A stretch of DNA of 32,094 nucleotides from Candidatus Aminicenantes bacterium (GTDB lineage Bacteria > Acidobacteriota > Aminicenantia > UBA2199): contig DSBM01000014.1 of NCBI GenBank assembly GCA_011049425.1, forward strand, positions 1 through 32,094, given 5' to 3'. The translations under genes and the position numbers were made by a program. The notes below the pieces were generated by a model. That model did no database searches, had not been told where the DNA came from, and was given only the letters and a program-made list of their open reading frames with translations. The stretch's first letter is position 1. Every line of letters begins with the position of its first letter. Below, one piece after another: positions 22,660 through 31,600 of this stretch.

Positions 22660-24729
22660 ATGAAACACACAGCCCTTTGGCTGGCGGTCTGCACCCTGGT
22701 ATTCACCCTGGGTCTGCAGACGGCCGACGTACAGAAAGCGCCCACGATCACTGGAAAACCCGCCCTGGTACCCGGCGAGGTCGTCGTCATCTACGACGCG
22801 GCCGTCAAGGACGCGGGAAAATCCGCCTTGATGAAGCGCTACGGCTTGACCAAGAAACGAGACAGTCGCAAAGCCGGAAAATTCTCGGTTTACCATCATG
22901 GGAACCCGAAAGCGATCCTGAAACAACTGAACGCCGAGCCCGGAGTGGTGGTGGCTGAACAGAACGCCTACGCCTACAAGTTCGATGTTCCCAACGATCC
23001 CCTCTACAGTCCGTATCAGTGGCACATGACCAAGATCGGCATGGAATCCGCCTGGGACGTGTCTACCGGTTCCGGCGTGGTGGTGGCCGTAATCGACACC
23101 GGGGTTAAAAAGACCTTGGAAGACCTGGCAGGAACCCAGTTCACGGCGGGGTATGACTTCGTCAACAACGACACGGATCCCACCGATGACGAAGGTCACG
23201 GCTCACATGTCTGCGGCACCATTGCCCAGACCACCAACAACGGCGTGGGCGTGGCGGGAATCGCTTACAACGCCACCATCATGGCCGTCAAGGTATTGAA
23301 CCAGCGCGGCAGCGGCACGTACGATGACATCGCCGACGGCATCATCTGGGCCGCCGACCACGGCGCCCACGTGATCAACCTCAGCCTGGGCGGCTCAAGC
23401 AGCCTGCAAATTCTCGAGGACGCGGTCAACTACGCCTGGAATCAGGGCGTGGTCGTGGTCTGCGCCGCAGGCAATGACGGTGTCAGCACCCCCTTCTATC
23501 CGGCGGCCTATACCAACTCGATTTCAGTCAGCGCCACCACCTACCTGGACACCCTGGCTTCCTATTCCAACTACGGCTCCACCATCGACATCTCCGCCCC
23601 AGGCGGCGACAGCGGCGACAACAACGGCGACGGTTACGATGACATGATCCTGCAGAACACCTTTTCCCGCAACAGTGAGGGCTACTACTTCTATGCCGGA
23701 ACCTCCATGGCTTCGCCTCACGTGGCCGGCGTGGCCGCGCTGGTGAAATCCGCCAACCCATCCTTGTCCAACAGCCAGGTACGGTCCATCCTGGAATCGA
23801 GCGCAAAAGACCTCGGCGCCTCCGGCTGGGACTCCTATTTCGGCCACGGTCGCGTGGATGCCTATGCCGCGGTACTGGCGGCCGGTGGTTCTACGCCGGA
23901 AAATCAGCCGCCATCCGCCGGCTTTACCTTTTCCGTGGCGGACCTGAACGTCTCCTTTACCGACACCAGCAGCGACAGCGACGGTACCGTGGAAGCCTGG
24001 GCCTGGGATTTCGGCGACGGTGCCACTTCCAGCGCACAGAATCCGGAACACAACTACGCCGCGGCGGGAACATACTCCGTTGGCCTGACCGTTACCGACA
24101 ACGACGGCGCCACCGACACGGTTATTCACAACGTCACGGTCGAATCTACGACACCGGAAAACCAGCCGCCTTCCGCGGCCTTTACCTTTGCCGTGGCCGA
24201 CCTGAACGTCACCTTTACCGACGCCAGCAGCGACAGCGACGGTACCGTGGAGGCCTGGGCCTGGAACTTCGGCGACGGCGCCACTTCCAGCGCACAAAAT
24301 CCGGAACACAACTACGCCGCGGCGGGAACATACTCCGTTGGCCTGACCGTTACCGACAACGAAGGCGCCACCGACACAGTGATACATGATGTCACGGTGT
24401 CTTCCGGCGGCCCCAATCCCACCATGCACGTGGCGGATATTTCCATGAGTATCACAAAGCGCGGTCGCAACTACGCCGCCACAGCCGTGGTTACGGTTGT
24501 GGACGCCGGAAATTCACCAATCTCTAATGCCACGGTTACCGTTTCCTGGAGCGGCGTGGTCAGTGGCAGCGCCAGCGGCGTGACCGGAACGGACGGCCGG
24601 GTGTCCTTTACCTCGGGCAACGTCAAGTCATCCGGACCGTTTACGGTGACGGTTACGGACGTGGCCCACACTGTATACGACTACGATCCCGCCGCCAACG
24701 TGGAAACCACCGACAGCATCACTTACTGA
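22660..24729 (+). CDS. Secreted subtilisin-like serine protease with two PKD domains
   Basis: Extracellular protease for protein degradation. Signal peptide (1 to about 20), an I9-type propeptide/chaperone (about 35-110; VPGEVVVIYDAAVKDA to VVVAEQNAYAY), then an S8 domain with the triad Asp146 (AVIDTGV), His180 (GHGSHVCGT) and Ser349 (GTSMASPHVAG), and oxyanion Asn272 (AAGND). Two near-identical PKD domains follow (about 413-585), each with AWAWDFGDG or AWAWNFGDG, and a C-terminal Ig-like domain (DAGNSPISNATVTVSWSGVV). There is no cell-wall or type IX sorting signal. The ATG at 22660 has GGAGG upstream; the longer frame from 22627 is less likely. A strong terminator follows directly. Confidence 0.95.
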   Translation: MKHTALWLAVCTLVFTLGLQTADVQKAPTITGKPALVPGEVVVIYDAAVKDAGKSALMKRYGLTKKRDSRKAGKFSVYHHGNPKAILKQLNAEPGVVVAEQNAYAYKFDVPNDPLYSPYQWHMTKIGMESAWDVSTGSGVVVAVIDTGVKKTLEDLAGTQFTAGYDFVNNDTDPTDDEGHGSHVCGTIAQTTNNGVGVAGIAYNATIMAVKVLNQRGSGTYDDIADGIIWAADHGAHVINLSLGGSSSLQILEDAVNYAWNQGVVVVCAAGNDGVSTPFYPAAYTNSISVSATTYLDTLASYSNYGSTIDISAPGGDSGDNNGDGYDDMILQNTFSRNSEGYYFYAGTSMASPHVAGVAALVKSANPSLSNSQVRSILESSAKDLGASGWDSYFGHGRVDAYAAVLAAGGSTPENQPPSAGFTFSVADLNVSFTDTSSDSDGTVEAWAWDFGDGATSSAQNPEHNYAAAGTYSVGLTVTDNDGATDTVIHNVTVESTTPENQPPSAAFTFAVADLNVTFTDASSDSDGTVEAWAWNFGDGATSSAQNPEHNYAAAGTYSVGLTVTDNEGATDTVIHDVTVSSGGPNPTMHVADISMSITKRGRNYAATAVVTVVDAGNSPISNATVTVSWSGVVSGSASGVTGTDGRVSFTSGNVKSSGPFTVTVTDVAHTVYDYDPAANVETTDSITY
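23896..24411 (+). repeat. Tandem PKD-encoding direct repeat, 258-bp period
   Basis: The units starting at 23896 and 24154 are near-identical at the DNA level as well as the protein level, including long runs of silent sites (for example the block encoding NPEHNYAAAGTYSVGLTVTD). Only a few codons differ (D/N before FGDG, D/E before GATDT). This fits a recent duplication or gene conversion. Confidence 0.85.
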
Positions 24730-24743
24730 TCAACCAATTATGC

Positions 24744-24780
24744 AGCCCGGGCGCATTCCCCACGCCCGGGCTTTTTTTTT
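24744..24780 (+). terminator. Rho-independent terminator of the protease gene
   Basis: AGCCCGGGCG (24744-24753), nine-base loop, CGCCCGGGCT (24763-24772) and an unbroken run of T to 24780. Confidence 0.92.
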
Positions 24781-24858
24781 AGAGGAGAGTTGGAAAGTTG
24801 AGGAGTTGGAGAGTTGAATAGGGAAGAAGTTGAGCAGGTTTAAAAAGTTATTTACTTT
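24781..24858. repeat. 8-bp-periodic purine-rich arm (left arm of element copy A)
   Basis: GTTG recurs at 24789, 24797, 24805, 24813 and 24829, always in an 8-bp register (GTTGGAAA, GTTGAGGA, GTTGGAGA, GTTGAATA). It begins at the last T of the terminator. The end, GGTTTAAAAAGTTATTTACTTT, matches the left part of the tract at the window start. Confidence 0.75.
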
Positions 24859-24870
24859 GGATCTATTACG

Positions 24871-25185
24871 TTTTGTGTGGGTAAACGCGCATTGATCATC
24901 TGCGGGACGTTGTTAAGACGAGTACCCGCAGGGCATAAAGCATAAGTGAACGTAAACGTAGGTTCCGGGGACCCGTGGTCTGAGACAGGATGGTCGGCTG
25001 AGGGGTACACCCCGAAGACGAAAGATGGCCGCGGCACCATCCCAAACAGCCACCGTGGTCATCTTAAGACGTCGAAGACCGTAATGGGTCTGAACCGAAG
25101 TGGTGAGCGGTGATTTGTGCCCGAAAGGGTACTCTCCTGCACCCTTTCCCTTTTTTAATTAAGAACAATCCCCAAACCCACAAAA
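24871..25185 (+). ncRNA. Structured non-coding element, copy A (candidate mobile RNA)
   Basis: No plausible protein. The RNA can form nested helices: 24961-24965 with 25092-25096 (GGTTC/GAACC), 24970-24974 with 25086-25090 (GACCC/GGGTC), 24977-24980 with 25077-25080 (GGTC/GACC), 24988-24994 with 25036-25042 (GGATGGT/ACCATCC), and hairpin 25002-25013. A GCCC-GAAA-GGGT hairpin lies at 25119-25130. A 5' stem pairs 24876-24883 with 24923-24930. The ends carry an imperfect inverted repeat, TTTTGTGTGGGT (24871-24882) and ACCCACAAAA (25176-25185). It shares its 5' third with 31977-32094. It resembles ORF-less HEARO/IscB omegaRNA elements in size, structure and dispersal, but I cannot confirm the family. 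A group II intron remnant is the alternative. Confidence 0.65.
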
Positions 25186-25196
25186 AATGGAAGAGA

Positions 25197-25245
25197 ACCT
25201 TTACTTTCGACTTTAGACTTTCGACTACCGGCCTCCTGCCTCCTG
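25197..25245. repeat. 7-bp-periodic arm (right arm of element copy A)
   Basis: Seven in-phase heptamers: CTTTACT-type, CTTTCGA (25204), CTTTAGA (25211), CTTTCGA (25218), CTACCGG (25225), CCTCCTG (25232) and CCTCCTG (25239). The same units occur at 26-207. The last three heptamers encode, on the minus strand, the final residues and stop codon of the DUF302 gene. Confidence 0.75.
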
Positions 25246-25614
25246 CACCATTCGCAACATGGCAGACTCCACTTCCGCCGCGACCCGGGCCAGATCCTGG
25301 TCTTTGGACAATGCCGCCAGCATGGGTTGCGGACGGATAAAACCGATCCGGGTTTTCCCCATCTCCGTATAAACGGAAATCCGGCAGGGCAAGGCCATGT
25401 TCAGGCGCATGTCCACCGACAGAACCCCGGCCGCATGGACGGGACTGCACACTTCAAACACCCTGCATTCCTCAATGAAATCCAGGCCGCGCTTCCTGAA
25501 GCTGTTTCCCAGGTCATGAATATGCAGGACCCCGAATTGATTTCTTTCGACCGCGGTTTCAAGATCCGCCGCCGCCTGTTCAAAGGATTTCTCTGATTCA
25601 ATGATATGGTACAT
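25225..25614 (-). CDS. DUF302 domain protein
   Basis: A 129-residue cytoplasmic protein with the DUF302 pattern: an N-terminal helix SFEQAAADLETAVERNQFGV then a strand, the middle VFEVCSPVHAAGVLSVDMRL with NMALPCRISVYTEMGKTRIG, and PQPMLAAL. The conserved cysteines of VCSPV and LPCR are present; the family is thought to bind small ligands or metal, but its function is unknown. GAGGTG precedes the ATG. Its C-terminus (QEAGGR) is encoded by the heptamer repeat, so the repeat has replaced or grown into the original end of the gene. Confidence 0.85.
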   Translation of the reverse strand: MYHIIESEKSFEQAAADLETAVERNQFGVLHIHDLGNSFRKRGLDFIEECRVFEVCSPVHAAGVLSVDMRLNMALPCRISVYTEMGKTRIGFIRPQPMLAALSKDQDLARVAAEVESAMLRMVQEAGGR

Positions 25615-25707
25615 GCGTCACCTCACAAGTTTTCGAAAAACTCAATATTGTTCTACACTTATTCTACCCGAACCGGAGAAATGGTCAAGAAACTCCCAAG
25701 CAACCGG

Positions 25708-26517
25708 TCAGCGATGCCGGATGAGCCGCACCACGGAAAACACGATCAAGGCGGCCAATGCCCAATGCAACCATGAAAGCTGCGTTTGAAACACCAGCGG
25801 AGCGGCCAGAAATGGATAGAGGATGTTTGTTGAGTACTTCAGGGACGCAGTCTGGATCATGCCCGCTTTCTTGAGCGCCAGTTGCAGCGCTGCCAGGGAA
25901 AGCAGCGCGAAAAAGACATAGAGGTAAAGGTAGGCAGAGGAAAAATAGCGCGCCACGTCAAAGCCGAATTCCAATACCAGCAGGCGCAGGAACACCACCA
26001 TCAGGCCCGCGGACATTCCGGCAACGGCGCCGAAAAGAACAGCCCGGCTGCGCTTGGGCAATCCCCGCGCAAAACCCATCCCAAACACCGCCACAGGCAA
26101 CAATGAAATGCCCCAAAGGGCCGAGGATGCGCCTGCCGTATCGCCCGGGGCACGGTCCAGCAGGTTTAGGAACACGAACCCGACCACGAAAAGAAACGCG
26201 AACAATCCGTCGTTCCGGGTCAGGGGTTCACCCAGTACCCGATGTGAAAGAATCACCAGGAGCACAACCACCCAGCCGGAAAATGCGCCCACGATATGAG
26301 GCGGAAGATACTTCAAGGCCACGGCGCTGGGAATGCCGTAGAGGTTGGCCAGGACCAAGCCGGCCACCCACAGGCGACGGCTGCGGAAATAAGCACTCGT
26401 CTTTGGTCCCCGCCAGCCCAGCCAGGAGATCCCCACTTTCATGAGCATCTCCCCGCCGGCGATGCAGGAGTAGGCCAGCAAGGCCATGAAAACGGCAAAT
26501 ATTGTGGCGGGATTCAT
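25708..26517 (-). CDS. EamA/DMT-superfamily transporter-like membrane protein
   Basis: A 269-residue integral membrane protein with about eight to ten hydrophobic helices in two halves, as in drug/metabolite transporters (VVVLLVILSHRVLGEPLTRN is a typical EamA helix-loop with the E-P-L motif, which is usually followed by the next helix). It probably moves a small metabolite across the inner membrane; no substrate is visible. The ATG at 26517 lacks a Shine-Dalgarno site and lies 12 bases from a perfect TATAAT, suggesting a nearly leaderless mRNA. Confidence 0.75.
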   Translation of the reverse strand: MNPATIFAVFMALLAYSCIAGGEMLMKVGISWLGWRGPKTSAYFRSRRLWVAGLVLANLYGIPSAVALKYLPPHIVGAFSGWVVVLLVILSHRVLGEPLTRNDGLFAFLFVVGFVFLNLLDRAPGDTAGASSALWGISLLPVAVFGMGFARGLPKRSRAVLFGAVAGMSAGLMVVFLRLLVLEFGFDVARYFSSAYLYLYVFFALLSLAALQLALKKAGMIQTASLKYSTNILYPFLAAPLVFQTQLSWLHWALAALIVFSVVRLIRHR

Positions 26518-26528
26518 GAGAAGCAGAG

Positions 26529-26534
26529 ATTATA
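26529..26534 (-). promoter_or_regulatory. TATAAT box next to the EamA start codon
   Basis: Minus-strand TATAAT is followed by 11 bases and then ATG. A start site 6-8 bases downstream would leave a leader of about five bases. The -35 box at 17-base spacing is a weak ACTTTG. Confidence 0.45.
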
Positions 26535-26579
26535 CACCACTTCTCCTAAATCAAAGTCCTTCCCCTAAAAATCTGGAAA

Positions 26580-26762
26580 TCAGTTTTGTTTTTTGTTTGT
26601 CAGTACGTACAGGGCGAACAGGATCAGGGCGCCGATATACAGAAAAGGAACGGCCCAGGGCCACAATGGGTGCCCCGAAATGACAACCTTTGCCACCTTG
26701 AACAACGCGCCCGATACAACCGTGATCAGCAGCCAAATCGCAAAAATCTTCTTAAATGCCAT
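26580..26762 (-). CDS. Small two-helix membrane protein
   Basis: A 60-residue protein with two hydrophobic segments, IFAIWLLITVVSGALFKVAK (about 6-25) and WAVPFLYIGALILFALYVLT (about 36-55), and a basic tail KKQN. It has a very good ribosome binding site (GGGGAG, six bases before ATG), which supports that it is real despite its size. It lies between the coiled-coil gene and the EamA gene, all on the minus strand. Not recognised; function unknown. Confidence 0.65.
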   Translation of the reverse strand: MAFKKIFAIWLLITVVSGALFKVAKVVISGHPLWPWAVPFLYIGALILFALYVLTNKKQN

Positions 26763-26813
26763 GCGTTTCTCCCCTTTTTCCTCTTTTTATACATGTCATG
26801 CTGAAAGCCTTTC

Positions 26814-28487
26814 TCAAGGCAGGCTGGACAGATCCATTTGGGCCGCGAATTCACGCAGCAGTACCAAGCCTTTTTCAGAACTGGTTCCCAAGTCGATCAG
26901 GTAGCGGTCCTTGTGCGCCAGACTGATCCTGGCTTCGCCCGTTTCTTTATCCACGCTTTCCACCACTGGAACGCCGCCAATTGAGCTGACCCGGGAAAAC
27001 CGTTCCTCGTTGTCGATGCGAATGTTGGCCGCCAAAGTGAATTTGAAAGCGCTGATTATCATCGAATTTTCTGAACCGGCATCGGTGATGTGGACACGTA
27101 CGCTGTCTTCTCCCGAGATGTACCGGGTATCCAGTGTGGCGATCTGAATGTTTCCGGCGGCGCCTGAGCTGAATTCGGAATCCTGTTTCTTCCAGCCTTG
27201 CATCCCGGGCAACGCCCGGCTCAAATCGTTTTCTGATGCCACGGCTGATGGATCTGTTGACTCCGTATCAGCAAAGATCTGTCCCGATTGTTTTTTCATT
27301 TCCTCTAACTGCTCCGCCGCTTCTTTTGAAAATTCTTCCGCTTCTTTCTGAGATACTTCCGCTTCTTTCTGAGATAATTCCGCCTTGCGGCCCGCGGCTC
27401 TCTTCTCTATCTGCTCGGCAATCTCTTGATGAACTTTGCTTGCGGCTTTGATCGCGGCGCTTTTGCCGGACGCGGTTGCAGAGGAATCCTTCGGCGAAAG
27501 CAAAAGAATCAACCCCACAACAATGGCCGCCAACAACACCAGTCCGCCGATGATAATGGCCAGCATTTTTTTGTAGGCGCCGACTTGTGCTTCATCTTTT
27601 TGTTCCTCCAAACCGCTGATCGCCGCTTGAACGCCACTCATTTCAGTTCGAACAGTTGCAACCGCGGCCAGCTCCTCTTCCAGGCCGGGAAATTTTTCGC
27701 CGGAGTCGGCCAGTTTCTCTCCCAATGCTTTCTGGTTATTCTGCAAGCCTTTTTCAATCTCGTTCGACTTTTGCTTGTTTTGCGTCAACTCGCTTTTCAC
27801 GGCGGCAATCTTTTTGTCTAAATCAGAGATGATCTGTTTTTCTTCTTTGCGCAGCTCATCCAATTGTTTCTCCAAACCGTTCATGCCCTGTTCCAATGAA
27901 CCCGCGAGGTCTTTGACCGGTTTCGTGGATTCTTCGCGGGCATCAATGCCGGCCTGCAAGGCCTCGGCTTCCTGCTGCAACAAAGCCGGCATCTTTCCGG
28001 CTTCGGCCTTCTCTGCTTCCGTACTTTCCGGGCCGGCGCTCTTGTTCTCGAGTTGAGTCTGCTCACGTCCAATCGCGGCCAGCCTGTCTTTGGCGGTTTT
28101 TGACTTCTTTTCCGCCTCCTGCAGGATCTTTTTCTGTTCATCCAGGCGCTGGTCCAGGTCGCGTTTCTTTTCTTCAACACCTTTGCGAGCAGTATCCAAG
28201 CGTTCACTTTCATTTCGCTTTTTTTCTTCCAATTCCTGTTTGCGCTGCTCCAGTCCCTGATCATGCTTTTTTAATTCATCCAGGTTGCGCTGGGCTTCTT
28301 CCAAAGCGGTTTTTGCATCCGCAAAACTGGAAATATCTGATTTGGATTCCCACGCTTTTTTTCCCAATGCGGTGAAACGCTCATTGAGGATTTTTTCCTG
28401 TTTCTTGATTTGCTTGCCTTTTTTCCCCAGAGATTTGCGGCGTCGACGCTCCGCCATTCCTTGCTGGAATATGGTTTTTAGACTCAT
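26814..28487 (-). CDS. Large coiled-coil single-pass membrane protein, unknown function
   Basis: A 557-residue protein not assigned to a family. Residues about 1-30 are strongly basic. About 25-305 is long, highly charged coiled coil with few prolines and a break near 150-165. A single transmembrane helix is at 308-331 (MLAIIIGGLVLLAAIVVGLI). A second short coiled coil (about 340-395) contains SQKEAEV/SQKEAEE/FSKEAAE heptads, encoded by a 21-bp near-direct repeat at about 27340-27385. About 420-557 form a globular domain (ALPGMQGWKKQ, DSVRVHITDAGSENSMII, AHKDRYLIDLG) like small extracytoplasmic sensor/adhesion domains. With no signal peptide, the N-terminal coil should be cytoplasmic and the C-terminal domain outside. 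GAGGTG precedes the ATG. Confidence 0.8.
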   Translation of the reverse strand: MSLKTIFQQGMAERRRRKSLGKKGKQIKKQEKILNERFTALGKKAWESKSDISSFADAKTALEEAQRNLDELKKHDQGLEQRKQELEEKKRNESERLDTARKGVEEKKRDLDQRLDEQKKILQEAEKKSKTAKDRLAAIGREQTQLENKSAGPESTEAEKAEAGKMPALLQQEAEALQAGIDAREESTKPVKDLAGSLEQGMNGLEKQLDELRKEEKQIISDLDKKIAAVKSELTQNKQKSNEIEKGLQNNQKALGEKLADSGEKFPGLEEELAAVATVRTEMSGVQAAISGLEEQKDEAQVGAYKKMLAIIIGGLVLLAAIVVGLILLLSPKDSSATASGKSAAIKAASKVHQEIAEQIEKRAAGRKAELSQKEAEVSQKEAEEFSKEAAEQLEEMKKQSGQIFADTESTDPSAVASENDLSRALPGMQGWKKQDSEFSSGAAGNIQIATLDTRYISGEDSVRVHITDAGSENSMIISAFKFTLAANIRIDNEERFSRVSSIGGVPVVESVDKETGEARISLAHKDRYLIDLGTSSEKGLVLLREFAAQMDLSSLP

Positions 28488-28583
28488 GGCATCACCTCAA
28501 CTGATGGTTGATTTACTGGAATCATTGTAGAATCAACAGAAAAAATTATCAACTCAAGAAGCGAACCAGCGCATAAAATTAAC

Positions 28584-28615
28584 AGCCTTTTTATACGCGT
28601 TATACGCGCGAGGCT
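28584..28615 (-). terminator. Hairpin between tricorn and coiled-coil genes
   Basis: AGCCT (28584-28588) and AGGCT (28611-28615) flank a self-complementary TATACGCG-rich interior. On the minus strand it follows the tricorn stop by about 35 bases, then GTTAATTTT. Weak T run, so a tentative terminator. Confidence 0.35.
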
Positions 28616-28651
28616 TACTCTGAATAGGGAAACCACTGCCAACTTAACGGG

Positions 28652-31600
28652 CTATTTGTCAATCACATCAAGGAGAACGCGGATGGCGGCTTCGAGTTGC
28701 TGGTCGCGGCCTCTGTCAACAAAGCCGGGTATGTTTTTTACCATCACGTCCGGTTCGGTCTGGTTGTTTTCCAGCCATTCGCCGGCCTTGTTCCTGGCGC
28801 TCACGGGGATCGTGCCCCACAGGATGGTGCCGTTCTGCAGCATTTCCCAACCGGCAAAGCTGCAGGTGCCGGGTACGGGCATGCCGACCAGTTTGCCGAT
28901 ACCCAGGTCCTTATAAGCACAGGCAAAGCAGTGGCCGTCACTGTAGTTGGCCTCGTTGACCAGGGCCACGTGGGGCCGGGTCCAGCGATAATTGGGCTCA
29001 TAACCCAGGTCGCGCTGCTCAATGGCGTACGTCATGAAACGCTCGCCGGAAAGAAACATGGTGATGTCTCCCACCAGGTCGCCGCCACCGTTAAAGCGGG
29101 TATCCACGATCAGCCCTTCACGGTCGAAGTACTTGCCCATGGCTTTATCATACACATGACGATAAGAGCCGTCGCTCATGCCGGGAATGTGCACATAGCC
29201 CAAACGACCGTTTCCGGATTTTTCCACCTCTTGCTCGTTTAAACGCACCCAGCGCTCGTACAGCAGGGTTCTTTCCTCTTTGGATGAAATCGGGATCACG
29301 ACCAGGTCCGTGGTTTTCCCTGTCCCGGGGTCAAGTAGACTCAAGGCCGTACGCTTTTCCGCCAGGCGGTTGAGATAGCGCGCGCTGTCCGTTTCAGAGG
29401 AAACGGCAATTCCGTTGATCGCGGTGATCACCATACCGGGTTTGACATTGAAACCGGCACGATCAAGGGGCCCGTTGCGCATTACCTCGGTGATGCGGAT
29501 CCCTTCCCCGCTGTAATTGGTATCGATAAAGATCCCCAGCGAGGCTGTCTCGTCTGCATGGGGATTCTGCGCCATCGCGCGGGCGCCGCAATGAGAGACA
29601 TTCAACTCCCCCAGCATTTCCGAAAGCAGTTCAACGAATTCGCGGTCATTACCGATGCCGGCCAGCTTGGGGGCGTAAGCGATTTTCATGGCTTCCCAAT
29701 CCACGCCGTGAAACCCGGATTCGTAGAACATGGAGCGGGTCTTTTCCCATACGTGGCCAAACATCTCTTTTCTTTCAGCGGTCTCATCAAAGGTGATCTC
29801 TCCCCCGACGTGCACCGGTTTTTTTGACTTCTTTTCCGGATCCAGTTTAAAAATGTTCCCGTCCGCCAGCAAAAACAGGCTCTCGCTTTCGGCATTCCGT
29901 TGCAGTTGGCCCGAGCGCGCCCCCAGGTCCAGAATCTTCTCTGTTTCACGCGAACGCAATTTCGTGGCCCAGAGGTTCATGCCTTTCTCGAAACGCGCCA
30001 GGTAATAGAGGGTTTCACCGTCCTTTGACAGCACCGCGTCACCCAGGAAAGAGGAATGAATGGTCAGGCGTTTTCTGCGTTCCCTCATCCCCTCCCATTC
30101 AAAGCGGAGAGGCTGGATCGTCTCTTCCGGCTTTTCTTTTTTCTTTTTGTCTTTTTTGTCGCTCTTTTCCTCGTCCCCTTTGTCTTTTTCTTCCAGTTCT
30201 GTAAACAAACCGAATTCATCCTTGGAGAGGTTGGCGCGTTCCCATGCCTTGCGGGTAAAGTACAAACCGTACACATCCCGCTGCCGGGCACCAGAGTTGG
30301 CGTAGGCGCGCAGTCCGTGGCGATTGCTGAACCAGAGCATCAATTCACCTTTGCCCGCCCAGCTGGGGCGCATATCGTGATAGCCGCTTTCGGTCAGGTT
30401 GACCATCTCCTGCGAACCGTCCGCTTTCAACAACACGACTTCGGTATTGGCCAGGCGCGGCGTGTATTCCGCCAGCAGCCAGCGACTGTCCGGACTCCAT
30501 TGGAAATACTGGTCGCCGTCACCCATGTACACCAGGTTGTTTGCAGAAAGCAGGGTACGGGTCTCTTTGCTTTTCAGATCCATGACTTTCAATTCCCGCT
30601 TGTTCTCGATAAACGCCATGGACTTGCCGTCGGGAGAGATCAGCGGCATGTAATTGTCCGCTTCGGTAACCAGTAACGCTTCTTCCTCAAGAATGGTCGC
30701 TGCGTGGAAAAACTTCTCCTGCGGATCGCTCAATCTGGCGCGGTAAATCCCCCAGCGCCCGTTGCGTTCACCGGCATACACGATTCCCTTGCCGTCGGGG
30801 GTGAAAGAAACAAAACGCTCCGCCCCCGGAGTGGTTGTGATGCGTCGCACCATTTTGCGTTCGGTTGAGGTAGCGAAAACCTCTCCCCGGACCACGTAAG
30901 CCATCTCTTTCCCATCCGGAGAAACCGCCATCTCACTGACCTTGCCCTGAACGGGGATCAGGCGCCCGTCGTTCTCTTTGCTGGAAACAACCACGCGAAC
31001 CATCAACTTTTTCGGCTCGGCGCCGGGTTTCTGCACATAGAGGTCACCATGATGGGTGAAACACAATGTTCCCTGGTTGTCGATGCTGAGGAACCGCACC
31101 GGGTGGCCGGAAAACACGGTGACCGCCTCGTTTTTTTGCGGTTGCGCCAGTTCGAGACGATGTACGTTAAAACTGCCGCTTTCTTCGCTGAGGTAATAAA
31201 TGCTTTTTTGATCCGGAGCGAATACGGGGTTGCGATCCTCAAAAGGGGATGTGGTTAAACGCATATGATGATTTTTTGCTTTGTCGTACAACCAGATATC
31301 ACGGGTGACGGCGGAACGGTGATGCTTGCGCCAGTAATTCTCACCGCCTTTTTTGTCGATGTAAATCATCCGGGAACCGTCAGGGCTGACCTGGACCTCC
31401 TCTGCGGGGAAGGTCCAGACCTGTTCCACTCGGCCGCCGTTGGCGGGGACCTGGTACAACTCGGGCAAGTAGGTGGTGGGAAACCCGCGGTGCTTGAAAT
31501 CATCCAGGCGCGCCGCGCCGAACAGCACTTGTTTCCCATCCGCCGTGAACGCGTAGGGAACTTCGTCCGCCGAATGCCGGGTCAGGCGTACGGCTTCACC

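Noticed and set aside
23524-24429. 301-codon minus-strand frame with internal repeats
   Set aside because: The repeats are the reverse of the PKD duplication in the protease gene.
24852-25040. 62-codon minus-strand frame in element copy A
   Set aside because: It shares a short peptide with the frame in copy B only because both cross the repeat; no conservation beyond the DNA similarity.
24875-25140. Complete group II intron
   Set aside because: The start GTGTG after a T-rich stretch is suggestive, but I find no domain V hairpin, no bulged-A domain VI and no reverse transcriptase. It remains only an alternative explanation for a remnant.
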